Source: Aurantibacter crassamenti
GTDB taxonomy: Bacteria > Bacteroidota > Bacteroidia > Flavobacteriales > Flavobacteriaceae
Length of the DNA: 64,000 nucleotides
Assembly (NCBI RefSeq): GCF_016811105.1
Contig: NZ_JAFBGM010000001.1
Span: forward strand, 2,881,714 to 2,945,713
Reading direction: 5' to 3'
In this document: one piece after another, positions 32,714 through 42,095 of the stretch
How positions within the stretch are numbered: the stretch's first letter is position 1
How the letters are laid out: each line of letters starts with the position of its first letter
Position numbers and translations under genes: made by a program
Notes under the pieces: model-generated
Told to the model about the DNA's origin: nothing
The model's database searches: none
The model's input: the letters and a program-made list of their open reading frames with translations, nothing else

Positions 32714-35700
32714 TTAATTTTCTTTTTTATAAACTTTTACAGCCGCATTATTTCTAGCAAATAATACCATCTCAATACCGCTGTAATTTTTAACCGAAAT
32801 AATATCTCTCACTTCACCATTTAAATTCAATCCACTTTTCTCGTTTGTAATTGCTGAAAAATTTCCTTGTCCATCACCCAGTAAAATGTCTCCCTTGCTG
32901 GCATCATATCTACCATATTTTACTCGATTGCCAAAGAAATTTCCTGCTAATAAAATATCCAGGTTTCCATCATTATTAAAATCGTTTGGAAGGATACTAT
33001 AAATAGGAGCGAACTGGGCAACATTGGGTAACGGTTTCAAATCAAACTTGTAATCACCTAAGTTTTCTACATACGAACTTGAAAAGTTAACAGCTTTAAG
33101 CACCTGAGCATCTTTCAATTCTTCAGTTGAAAAAATATCAGTTATTTGAGCTTCTGCATAATCAGAATAATTAATGTACTTAGCTTTTAGTCCACTAAGC
33201 TGACCTACTAAATCATCTTTTGACCATTCTGGATATTCTTTCCCCATTTTATATGAACATAAAATTGGATCAATGGATCCATTGCCATCAAAATCTTTTG
33301 CATATACGCTAACGGGTTCTTCTGGTGAAGCTTTTAATTGGGAGTTTAAGCCAAAGTTACCTAGTACAAAATCTATATCACCATCATTATCAAAATCAGC
33401 AGCTTCAATAGTATTCCACCAGCCTTCAGAATTCAAAATGTTTGTATTTTCAAGTTCTTTTAATTCGCCTTTATTGTTTTTAAATATGCGAATTGGCATA
33501 AACTCACCAACTATAATTAGATCTTTCTGTTCGTCATTATCAATATCTGCCCAAACTGCATCCGTCACCATACCTGGGTTTACCAGTGCAATATTTACTT
33601 CTGCAGTAGCGTCAGTAAATTTTCCTGATCCATCATTAATTAGAACATAACTTCTAGGAGCGGTAGGGTATTGACCGGTAATAACTCTGCCACCAACAAA
33701 TAAATCTAAATCACCATCATTATCGATATCACTTGTTACAACACAAGATCCATTTGTAAGCATTGTTGGTAATGCTTTTTCTTTTTTTGTGAATTTTCCA
33801 TACCCATTATTAAAATAGATTCGGTCTTGTAATTCTGGAGAACCAGGTTCATATTCATTACCAGCACTTACAACATATAAATCAAGGTCGTTATCATTGT
33901 CAGCATCAAAAAACAGTGCTGCTGTATCTTCGTATTTTAAATCATCTTCAAATGAAAACTTAGAGTCAAGAAATTCTCCGTTTTTTGATTGAAGCATTAG
34001 TTTACCGAGACTACCTTTTGCTCCACATATGAATATATCTTCTAATCCGTCATTATTTACATCACCTTTTGCAATTTTGGGTCCCTGTGTAGAAAGCTTA
34101 TGTGGTAATAATTGTTGTCTTTTAAAATCGACATAGTTGTTTTCATTATGTTCAGCGATTAAAGGACTATCAGCGGAAACATCGGTAAATAGGGTAGTGT
34201 AGGGGCTGCTATTTTTTGAGGGAACATTAGTAGCATCAGCTTGATTAAGTTTTATTTCTTTATTGGCCTTAATTCTTTCTAAAACCTGAACTTTCGAATC
34301 AGGCCATATAATTTCAATTTTATCAATTTCTTTAGCTTCACCCAAACCAAAAACTAAATTAAAATCCACAGAAGATTGATAGCCTCTAGTTGGCATCATT
34401 TCTTGACTTATAATTTTGTCACCGATAGTTAATGAGATTTTGGCACCAATACCAAAGGTGTTTTCATTATCACCTTTAAGTTTTACTTTAAGAAAATTAG
34501 AATTTAAATCTAGTTCACTATTATTTCTATAAACAAATGGTTCTTCATCAATATTGTTTACCACAAGGTCTAGGTCACCATCATTATCTAAATCGGCATA
34601 TGCAGCACCGTTTGACAGTGATTTTTGATTGAGCCCCCAATCCGAATTCATTTTAGTGAACGTTAAATCACCATTGTTTTTATATGTATAATTTTCTTCA
34701 ATAGTAGGAGGAACTTTTTCTAAGAGTTCCATTATAGCAATTCTTTGTCCTGTTTTATTTTCTTTAATTTTTTCTTGAACCGCAAAGTTCATAAAATCCA
34801 TATTCGTATAATCACGTTTATACCCGTTTGTTATAAAAAGGTCTTTATAACCGTCGTTATTTAAATCTGGAAAAAGTGCACTCCAGCTCCAGTCTGTATT
34901 TGAAATCCCTGAAAACTGTCCAACTTCAGAAAAAGATTCTCCTTGGTTGTTAACCTGTAGCATGTTTCTCATGGTTTGGTTGTAGAAGCCAGATTTAGCT
35001 AATAGACTATACTTGTCGTAATTGTCTGGACCAGAAACCATTTTCTGTCTGTCATTACCTTCAGGTAACATGTCTAAGGTCATTATATCTGTGTACCCAT
35101 CATTGTTTATATCTGCAATATCGGAACCCATTGAAAAGAGAGAAGTATGTCCAATAAACTTTTCTAAACTTTCGGAAAATGTTCCATCTTGATTATTAAT
35201 ATATAAATAGTCTTGTTCGTTATAATCGTTAGAGACATATACATCTGGCCAGGTATCGTTATTAATGTCAGATATTGCAATGCCTAATCCGAAACCTAAG
35301 ACATTAGAAATTAATCCAGAAGCATCACTTACATCTGTGAAATTGCCATTTTCGTTTTTATATAGTTTATCTGAATAATCATTGTTTTTCTTATTTTTCA
35401 AAGATGCTGTAATTTGACCAAAACCAGCATATTCTTGAGTTGAATGATTTAATACATATAGGTCTAAATCACCATCTTTATCATAATCAAAAAAAGCGCC
35501 TTGTGTAGAATAACCAGAATCTGCAATGCCATATTCCGCAGCACTTTCGGTAAAAGTAAGATCCTTATTATTAATAAATAATAAATTTTTTCTTCTTTCT
35601 GGATCTTTTGCGGCCGATCTACAAACATAAATATCCAAGTAACCATCAGCATTTACATCTGCCATTGTTGTTCCCGTATTCCATAAACCATCTGCAAAAA

Positions 35701-36025
35701 CACCGGCTTTTTTCGCAACTTCTTTGAATTCGAAATCACCTTGGTTGATATAAAGTTGACTGCCAACCATATTGCCAGTAAAATAAATATCTGGAAGGCC
35801 ATCATTATTTAAGTCACCTATTGATACACCGCCGCCATTGTATAAATATCCATACTCCAAAACATTGAACTTTTCGGTTTCTTTTAATAAATTTTTGAAG
35901 TTAATTCCTGTTGTATTACGAGACAATAATGAAAACTGTTTGCTTTTATCATCTGTAGTACAAGAGCAGATAATTAATGCAATAAGTAAATAAAAAAATC
36001 TACTTTGATATATTAATGATTTCAT
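32714..36025 (-). CDS. FG-GAP/VCBS repeat lipoprotein with ASPIC/UnbV domain
   Basis: A 1103-residue surface lipoprotein (signal LLIALIICSC). Many FG-GAP/VCBS beta-propeller repeats carry calcium-type loops such as DLNNDGLPDIYFTGN, DYDKDGDLDLYVLN and DINNDTWPDVYVSN. An ASPIC/UnbV region (GIGAKISLTIGDK, RGYQSSVDFNLVFGLG, IDKIEIIWPD) lies near residues 520-590, followed by further propeller blades. Such proteins often sit beside SusCD in Flavobacteriia and probably bind polysaccharide or protein partners outside the cell. A terminator-like hairpin lies between this gene and susD, so its level may differ from that of the porin pair. Confidence 0.9.
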   Translation of the reverse strand: MKSLIYQSRFFYLLIALIICSCTTDDKSKQFSLLSRNTTGINFKNLLKETEKFNVLEYGYLYNGGGVSIGDLNNDGLPDIYFTGNMVGSQLYINQGDFEFKEVAKKAGVFADGLWNTGTTMADVNADGYLDIYVCRSAAKDPERRKNLLFINNKDLTFTESAAEYGIADSGYSTQGAFFDYDKDGDLDLYVLNHSTQEYAGFGQITASLKNKKNNDYSDKLYKNENGNFTDVSDASGLISNVLGFGLGIAISDINNDTWPDVYVSNDYNEQDYLYINNQDGTFSESLEKFIGHTSLFSMGSDIADINNDGYTDIMTLDMLPEGNDRQKMVSGPDNYDKYSLLAKSGFYNQTMRNMLQVNNQGESFSEVGQFSGISNTDWSWSALFPDLNNDGYKDLFITNGYKRDYTNMDFMNFAVQEKIKENKTGQRIAIMELLEKVPPTIEENYTYKNNGDLTFTKMNSDWGLNQKSLSNGAAYADLDNDGDLDLVVNNIDEEPFVYRNNSELDLNSNFLKVKLKGDNENTFGIGAKISLTIGDKIISQEMMPTRGYQSSVDFNLVFGLGEAKEIDKIEIIWPDSKVQVLERIKANKEIKLNQADATNVPSKNSSPYTTLFTDVSADSPLIAEHNENNYVDFKRQQLLPHKLSTQGPKIAKGDVNNDGLEDIFICGAKGSLGKLMLQSKNGEFLDSKFSFEDDLKYEDTAALFFDADNDNDLDLYVVSAGNEYEPGSPELQDRIYFNNGYGKFTKKEKALPTMLTNGSCVVTSDIDNDGDLDLFVGGRVITGQYPTAPRSYVLINDGSGKFTDATAEVNIALVNPGMVTDAVWADIDNDEQKDLIIVGEFMPIRIFKNNKGELKELENTNILNSEGWWNTIEAADFDNDGDIDFVLGNFGLNSQLKASPEEPVSVYAKDFDGNGSIDPILCSYKMGKEYPEWSKDDLVGQLSGLKAKYINYSDYAEAQITDIFSTEELKDAQVLKAVNFSSSYVENLGDYKFDLKPLPNVAQFAPIYSILPNDFNNDGNLDILLAGNFFGNRVKYGRYDASKGDILLGDGQGNFSAITNEKSGLNLNGEVRDIISVKNYSGIEMVLFARNNAAVKVYKKEN

Positions 36026-36074
36026 TGTTAAGATATTTTATAATACAATACTATTTTGGTGCATATAATAAACA

Positions 36075-36106
36075 AAAAACACCAATAAAAAGATATTGGT
36101 GTTTTT
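36075..36106 (-). terminator. Hairpin terminator after susD
   Basis: On the minus strand AAAACACCAATA pairs with TATTGGTGTTTT around a T-rich loop and runs into T-rich sequence. It lies between the susD stop (36128) and the FG-GAP start (36025), so it could lower transcription of the downstream genes relative to susCD. Confidence 0.78.
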
Positions 36107-36127
36107 CTATAAATTTAAATAATGGGA

Positions 36128-37690
36128 TTATTTTTTATCCCACCATAATTTAATATTGTTCTTGTCAGAACCCAATTCGGGGCTAGCAATAGCAGCATCA
36201 ACCCCTTCGCTACTTGGAGCAAATGAACTTGTAACATAAACCATTCTTCTTACAATTTCGTTAACAGCAACATCTGGGTTTTCAGATTGAATTCTAGCAT
36301 ACTGTTTTGGATAACCAGTTCTTCTCAATTCAGCCCAAGCTTCCCATCCGTTAGGATAGATAGCCAACCATTTTTGAGTGATTATTTGCTCAAGTTTCTC
36401 TTCATCACTACCGCCAAAAGCAACAGGAATCGTTGCAACTGGTGCTGCACCCACTTCAAATGGACTTGGAGTATTAGTACTAGCGATATAAGCATTTATG
36501 GCAGAATCATCAGCAGCAGATTGATCCATTAAAGAGGTGCGAATACCCATTTCATACAATTCTTGAGCAGAACCGCCCATTGCCCATCCTGCTAAAGCAC
36601 CTTCAGCTCTTAAGAAATATACTTCAGCGGCATTCATTACTTCTATGGGAGGGTTTATTCCACCTCTAGCAACATCTACAAATTTAGTACCAACATCTGA
36701 ATGACCTGCATTTTTACTGGTTTCTAAGCTAACTTTTGTTTGCCCATTTAAAAGACCTTCATAAGGGCTTCCATCACCATCTGAATCACCATCTACGGCT
36801 GGTTGAAAATATTCAGGTAAACGCGGATCTTCATATCCTTCTAAGATACTCTCCATAGTTGCACTCATTCTATATTCACCCCAATCAGTAATAGTTTCTA
36901 TAGGGTTACGGTTTGTATCATCTACTGATACATATGCATTATCAGAGTTAGCAGTAAATACACCAGCAGCAACCGCTTTTTCAGCTTCAGATTTTGCTAA
37001 AGCTGGATCAGCATATTTAACTCTTAGTGCTAAACGTAAGCGCAAGCTATTTGCAAACTTTAGCCATTTAGCTCCGTCTCCAGAATAAACTCTATCACTA
37101 CCACCGTAAGAATTTCCACCACCTGCTAATTGAGATACAGCTTCATCTAGGGTAACAAAGAAACTTCTGTAAATAGATTCTTGAGAATCATATGGTATTA
37201 CATCAAGTTCAGTATTCCCGAATTCAGAGTAAGGTACTGGTCCCCAATAATCAGTAATTCTTTGATACGAATGAACTCTCCATATCTTAGCCATTGCATT
37301 ACCGACTGCATTACCAGTTTCGGCAGAAAGATCTTCTACTAATTTCAATTGTGGAGCTGATTCTGCATAAAAAGAAGTCCAAGCTAAATCGGCCCAACGG
37401 CCTACTTGTACATATCTATCAGAATCAAATCCTGAGGCGGTGGTAGCATAGTATTGCGCCCAAATATCAGAAAATAAATTCTGAGATATTTGAAAACGCC
37501 AATGTAAGCCATTTACACCAGTATATTGCGCTTGTGCAAAAGCCTGGCCTTGTAAAACAGGACTCTCAGATATTTTACCAATATCTAACACATGCGGATC
37601 TGTATTTATTTCTTCGAAGTCTTCGGTACAGCCAACACTTAGGAAAGCTAAGGCTACACCCAGACTAATTTTTGTTATTATATTTTTCAT
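36128..37690 (-). CDS. SusD/RagB-family lipoprotein (SusD-like_2 type)
   Basis: A 520-residue outer-membrane lipoprotein (signal with LAFLSVGC). The start CTEDFEEINTDPHVLD, the segment WRVHSYQRITDYWGPVPYSE, FANSLRLRLALRVKYADP and the late QKWLAIYPNGWEAWAELRRTGYP are hallmarks of the SusD-like_2 group. Members cap the partner SusC porin and bind ligand at the cell surface. It follows susC by 26 bases and is followed by a hairpin terminator. The ligand cannot be read from the sequence. Confidence 0.94.
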   Translation of the reverse strand: MKNIITKISLGVALAFLSVGCTEDFEEINTDPHVLDIGKISESPVLQGQAFAQAQYTGVNGLHWRFQISQNLFSDIWAQYYATTASGFDSDRYVQVGRWADLAWTSFYAESAPQLKLVEDLSAETGNAVGNAMAKIWRVHSYQRITDYWGPVPYSEFGNTELDVIPYDSQESIYRSFFVTLDEAVSQLAGGGNSYGGSDRVYSGDGAKWLKFANSLRLRLALRVKYADPALAKSEAEKAVAAGVFTANSDNAYVSVDDTNRNPIETITDWGEYRMSATMESILEGYEDPRLPEYFQPAVDGDSDGDGSPYEGLLNGQTKVSLETSKNAGHSDVGTKFVDVARGGINPPIEVMNAAEVYFLRAEGALAGWAMGGSAQELYEMGIRTSLMDQSAADDSAINAYIASTNTPSPFEVGAAPVATIPVAFGGSDEEKLEQIITQKWLAIYPNGWEAWAELRRTGYPKQYARIQSENPDVAVNEIVRRMVYVTSSFAPSSEGVDAAIASPELGSDKNNIKLWWDKK

Positions 37691-37716
37691 GTTTTTTCTT
37701 TTAAAGTTACAATTTT

Positions 37717-40700
37717 TTAAAATGCGAATTTTACATTGACCCCTAAACTACTCGTAGAAGGTGGAGAAAATGATTCAAAACCATCAGCATTTGTATTCGT
37801 GTTAATTAAGACTTCTGGATCAAAAGAAGCATTGTTTTTGATAAAAAACAAGTTTCTTCCAACCAATGATACTTTTGCACTTTTAAAAGGGCCATTACCC
37901 AATAAGGATTGAGGTAAACTATAACCTAAGCTCATTTCACGCATTCTAATATTAGAGGCGTCCTCAACAAAAGCTTCACCTACAGGTGAGTTTCTACCAC
38001 CAATTTTTGCCCAAAACTGTTCTGAATTAACAGAAATATTATTGGCACTTCCATCAGCTTGTACCACATCTAACTCAGGGAAAACATTTGTTCCAAATAC
38101 CAAACTACCGTCACGACCGGCTACAGTACTTTGCAAAGCACCGTCAGATGCCAAAATAGCATTTGTTACTGAACCAACTTGACCACCTTGACGCATGTCA
38201 ATTAAGAAACTGAAGCTCAAGTTTTTATATCGGAAAGAATTAGTTATGCCACCTAGCCAATCAGGATTATAGTTAGCTACTAATACGTCTTGACCAGAAG
38301 TAACTTCAGGAGTACCATCAGAAGCTACTAAAACTTGACCGGCATCATTTCTTGCAAATCCTCTTGAATAAACGTTACCCCAAGGATCACCAACTACTAA
38401 TTTGAATTGTCTAAAGAAATCACCTCCATAAGATAACTCATCTAAACCATCAGATAGACTTAATACTTCACTTGTATTTTTGGAGTAGTTAACTGTAACA
38501 TCCCAATTAAAATCTGAAGTACGTACTGGTGTACCAGTTAAAATAAACTCAATACCTTTATTCTGTACATCACCACCATTAATAAATTTTGTAGAAATTC
38601 CACTTTCAACAAGTGCAGTTTGTCTAAATAATTGATCAATACTATTAGACTTATAATAAGTGAAATCAATTCCAAGTCTATTGTCTAAAAATCTAGCATC
38701 TACACCAAACTCGAATGATTTAGTACGTTCTGGTTTAAGATTCTCATTTGGTTGTGTTGTTTGTAATTGTACAAATCCGCCAGCAACAAGGTTTGCGTTT
38801 CTTGAAATATTATATGGATCAGTATCGTTACCTACTTCTGCATAAGAAGTTCTTAGTTTTAAATAAGAAATTGCTTCAGGTAAGGCAACTAAATCTGAAA
38901 TTACAGCACTAATACCAGCAGAATAATAATCAAATCTTCTATTTTCAGCAGGTAATGTAGAACTCCAGTCACTTCTATATGTAAGATCCAAAAATAAAGC
39001 ATCTTTAAATGCTGCCTGACCAAATCCATAAAGAGAATTTACTTCTTTAGTAGTAAATTCTTGAGTTGCTGTTAAATTCAATGCATTAGTTACTGCAAAG
39101 ATATTTGCAGCATTTAAACCACCATTATCAGTACGAACCCATTGATATTTAGTTTGTCTATTATTACCACCAAAATTAAGATTGAATCCGAAATTTTCAT
39201 TAATTTCTTTTGTATAGCCTAAAAGAAAATCTGTATTCCATTCATAATTTGTTTGATTTCTCGTACTGTAATTACCATTATCAGCGATTATGTAAGAATC
39301 ATTAGACAACTTATCTTCTCTAGCTTCTGATCTTTGATCTAATGAAGTTCTAATCATTAAATTTAAATTATCCGTAAAGTTGTACTTTAACGAGGTATAA
39401 CCTATAATTCTATTGGATATAATTTCTTTTAAGTTCTCGTTTATAGTCCAATATGGGTTAGCACCGCCATTATCACCTACTTTCCAGTAATTTTGCCTTA
39501 CATTACCAATTGCATCAATGTATTTATAATTTTCTGCATCTTCTGTTCTAATGTTTCTCGGTAATCGATATGCATGTCTCCATGGATTAGAGAATGATTC
39601 ACCTGTATCTAAAGAGTTAAATAAATCTGTACGTATATAATTAGCCTTAGCACTTAGAACTAATTTGTCTTTAATAAGATTGTTGTCAATTTTAAAAGTA
39701 AGATTGTGTCTTTTTAAATCATTATCAGCAACTATACCATTTCGAAGTTCATGTGTGTAGCCAAAAAAAGTTTTAATTTTTTCATTTCCAGATCGAATCG
39801 AAAGATTGTTTGCTAAATTAAATCCAGTTTGCATGAAATCTTTAACGTTATCTGCTTGTGGACTAAAACTGTAGGATGTTGCACCTAAAGGTTGCCATCC
39901 AGCGACTGTTGACCCATCTAATGCAGGGCCCCATGAACCTGTTGAGTTTGGATTATATATGCCAGCACTACCTTGGCCATATTCATTTTGATAATCGTAT
40001 TGAATATTTCCTTTTTGAGCGGTAATTGTAGAACTTACAATAATACTCATTCCTCCTTCATTACCAGACTTAGTAGTAATGATTATTGCACCGTTGTTTG
40101 CGCGTGCACCATACAATGCAGCTGCATTAGCACCTTTTAATACATTTATTGAGGCAACATCATCAGGACTAATATCTGAAATATCACCACCTAATGGCAC
40201 GCCATCAACTATATACAATACTTGACTACTTCCCGCAATAGATCTGTTACCACGAAGAACTACTTTAGACCCACCACTAACACCATTACCTGATGTTTGA
40301 ATAGAGAGACCTGCAACTTTACCTTGTAAACTATTTACTAAGTTTTGCTGTGGTCTTGCTTCATCGATACCTTCAGCATCGATACCTTGTGTGGCATAAG
40401 TAAGCGATTTTTTCTGTCTCTCGACACCCAATGCAGTAACAACAACTTCATCAAGTTGACTAGCATCTTCAATTAATGCTACATTCATTTCACTAGAAGA
40501 ACCCACAGTTACATTCTGGGTGCTCATACCTAAATAAGAAAAGACAAGTGTATTGCCTTCTTCAGCTTCAATAGAATAATTTCCATCGAAATCCGTTTGC
40601 GTGCCACTTGTAGTACCTTGTACAAGTACATTTACGCCTGGCAACGGTGATCCATCAGCAGCATCGGTAACCGTACCTGACACTGTATTACTTTGCGCCA

Positions 40701-40755
40701 GTAACGGGTATGACCCGAATACCAACACCAAAAACAATAATAATCTTTTAATCAT
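37717..40755 (-). CDS. SusC/RagA-family TonB-dependent outer-membrane porin
   Basis: A 1012-residue TonB-linked receptor. The signal peptide (LLLFLVLVFGSYPLLAQ) is followed by the carboxypeptidase-like N-terminal domain (GTVTDAADGSPLPGVNVLV, FDGNYSIEA). Next come the TonB box/plug region (LDEVVVTALG, QGKVAGLSIQTSGN, LYIVDGVPLGGD, GANAAALYGARANNGAIIIT) and a 22-strand barrel to the C-terminal aromatic residue (NVKFAF). It imports oligomers with energy from TonB. It is the first gene of the locus; a 20-bp palindrome lies in its upstream region, directly after the LacI-type regulator gene, suggesting direct control. Confidence 0.96.
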   Translation of the reverse strand: MIKRLLLFLVLVFGSYPLLAQSNTVSGTVTDAADGSPLPGVNVLVQGTTSGTQTDFDGNYSIEAEEGNTLVFSYLGMSTQNVTVGSSSEMNVALIEDASQLDEVVVTALGVERQKKSLTYATQGIDAEGIDEARPQQNLVNSLQGKVAGLSIQTSGNGVSGGSKVVLRGNRSIAGSSQVLYIVDGVPLGGDISDISPDDVASINVLKGANAAALYGARANNGAIIITTKSGNEGGMSIIVSSTITAQKGNIQYDYQNEYGQGSAGIYNPNSTGSWGPALDGSTVAGWQPLGATSYSFSPQADNVKDFMQTGFNLANNLSIRSGNEKIKTFFGYTHELRNGIVADNDLKRHNLTFKIDNNLIKDKLVLSAKANYIRTDLFNSLDTGESFSNPWRHAYRLPRNIRTEDAENYKYIDAIGNVRQNYWKVGDNGGANPYWTINENLKEIISNRIIGYTSLKYNFTDNLNLMIRTSLDQRSEAREDKLSNDSYIIADNGNYSTRNQTNYEWNTDFLLGYTKEINENFGFNLNFGGNNRQTKYQWVRTDNGGLNAANIFAVTNALNLTATQEFTTKEVNSLYGFGQAAFKDALFLDLTYRSDWSSTLPAENRRFDYYSAGISAVISDLVALPEAISYLKLRTSYAEVGNDTDPYNISRNANLVAGGFVQLQTTQPNENLKPERTKSFEFGVDARFLDNRLGIDFTYYKSNSIDQLFRQTALVESGISTKFINGGDVQNKGIEFILTGTPVRTSDFNWDVTVNYSKNTSEVLSLSDGLDELSYGGDFFRQFKLVVGDPWGNVYSRGFARNDAGQVLVASDGTPEVTSGQDVLVANYNPDWLGGITNSFRYKNLSFSFLIDMRQGGQVGSVTNAILASDGALQSTVAGRDGSLVFGTNVFPELDVVQADGSANNISVNSEQFWAKIGGRNSPVGEAFVEDASNIRMREMSLGYSLPQSLLGNGPFKSAKVSLVGRNLFFIKNNASFDPEVLINTNTNADGFESFSPPSTSSLGVNVKFAF

Positions 40756-40891
40756 AATAGGGTGTTTTGAGTTAATTAAAAATTAGTTCGTTTTTGCTAA
40801 AAATTAAAATTTCTGTTATATAATTTTAACCTTACCTTAACAAAGCGGTTAAATTAATAAAATTTTTGATAGAACAAAGCTTTTTGAGGTT

Positions 40892-40911
40892 AAATGTGTT
40901 CGAACACATTT
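40892..40911. promoter_or_regulatory. Perfect 20-bp palindrome upstream of susC, candidate LacI-family operator
   Basis: AAATGTGTTC followed by its exact reverse complement GAACACATTT, with a central CG as in many LacI-family operators. It lies 137 bases upstream of the susC start and 27 bases beyond the stop of the LacI-type regulator. The gap otherwise holds only A+T-rich sequence. Assignment to the neighbouring regulator is inference. Confidence 0.6.
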
Positions 40912-40937
40912 TTCTAAAAATTTAAGTGTTGAACTAT

Positions 40938-41978
40938 TTAGCTACTGTAGTATTTTACATTTTCAGCAGTAATTATATCAATTGGGAGTAGTTTTTTTTC
41001 AGGTATATTTTTTCCAAATAACAGGTTTTCAGCAAGATAACTAACTCCTAAATAGGCTTGTTGATATGGTTTTTGATGAATTAAAAATTCGATTTGACCA
41101 CGTTTTAAAAATCGAATATTGTCTTTTAATAGGTCATATCCCACAATTACAATTTTCTTATTTTCTTTTTTTAATATGTCAACAATGAGATAAGCCTTTG
41201 AATTTGTAACAAATACAGCAGATATCGCCTCATGACTTGCCATAAATAATGAAATCTCATCATTTAGATTAATACTCTTTTTATTATTAATACTATAGGA
41301 TACTATTTTCTTAGAGTCTTTATATTTTTCTTTAAAATAATCTCGAAATCCAATTTCTTTATGACGCATATGAGTTTCTTCATCAATATGAATAACAGCT
41401 ATTCTAGAATCTTTATCTGTAACTTTATCTATTAGACTGGCTGCAACACGACCACTTTGGTTTAGGTCTTGACCTATAAAATGTTCTAAGCTTAAATTAT
41501 CTATATGATTATTAAAAGATGCAACCTGAATTTTATTCTGTTTACAATATTGAAAAATCTTTAATGATTCCTTATGAAATACAGGAGCCAAAAGAATGGC
41601 ATCTGGTTTAGATTGTACTACTAATTCTACCTGTTCTTGAAATGATTTAACCTTCTTTGGATTGAAATAGTATTTGTCCAAAACAAGTCCGAAAGGTTTA
41701 AATTCTTGAACGGCTTCATCTACACCTTTTACTGTGGGAAGCCAATAACTATCTAGTGTAGCATCTGGTATTAAAGCAGAAATTCGATAGACCTTGTTAT
41801 TTTTAAGACTTCTTGCTATTAAATTGGGTTGGTAATCAATATCGGTGACTACTTTATTTACTCTTTCCTTGGCGTCTTTTGAAACTCTTCCTCTATTATG
41901 AAGTACTCTGTCTACCGTTCCTTTAGATACGCCAGCCAATTCAGCAATATCTTTAATAGTGTATTTTTTCTCAATCAT
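40938..41978 (-). CDS. LacI-family transcriptional regulator
   Basis: A 346-residue repressor-type regulator. The N-terminal helix-turn-helix reads YTIKDIAELAGVSKGTVDRV with the hinge NLIARSLKNNK, followed by a periplasmic-binding-protein-like sensor domain (YRISALIPDATLDSYW, PDAILLAPVFHKES, IGQDLNQSGRVAA, IVGYDLL). It likely senses a sugar and controls the adjacent susCD locus. It is encoded upstream of susC on the same strand, with the palindrome between them. The symporter/PIG-L operon lies on its other side, again on the same strand. Confidence 0.93.
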   Translation of the reverse strand: MIEKKYTIKDIAELAGVSKGTVDRVLHNRGRVSKDAKERVNKVVTDIDYQPNLIARSLKNNKVYRISALIPDATLDSYWLPTVKGVDEAVQEFKPFGLVLDKYYFNPKKVKSFQEQVELVVQSKPDAILLAPVFHKESLKIFQYCKQNKIQVASFNNHIDNLSLEHFIGQDLNQSGRVAASLIDKVTDKDSRIAVIHIDEETHMRHKEIGFRDYFKEKYKDSKKIVSYSINNKKSINLNDEISLFMASHEAISAVFVTNSKAYLIVDILKKENKKIVIVGYDLLKDNIRFLKRGQIEFLIHQKPYQQAYLGVSYLAENLLFGKNIPEKKLLPIDIITAENVKYYSS

Positions 41979-42095
41979 TTCTAAAACAATGACACAATTA
42001 ATTATAGTCTTATCGCACTAAATATAGCTAAAATTAAAAAACGAAAATTTGAGCGGACCAAATAACTAGCAATGCAACTGTAATAAGATATAAAT

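Noticed and set aside
36075-36106. Hairpin after susD as a riboswitch or small RNA
   Set aside because: It is a simple stem-loop with a T-rich tail just past a stop codon; a terminator explains it.
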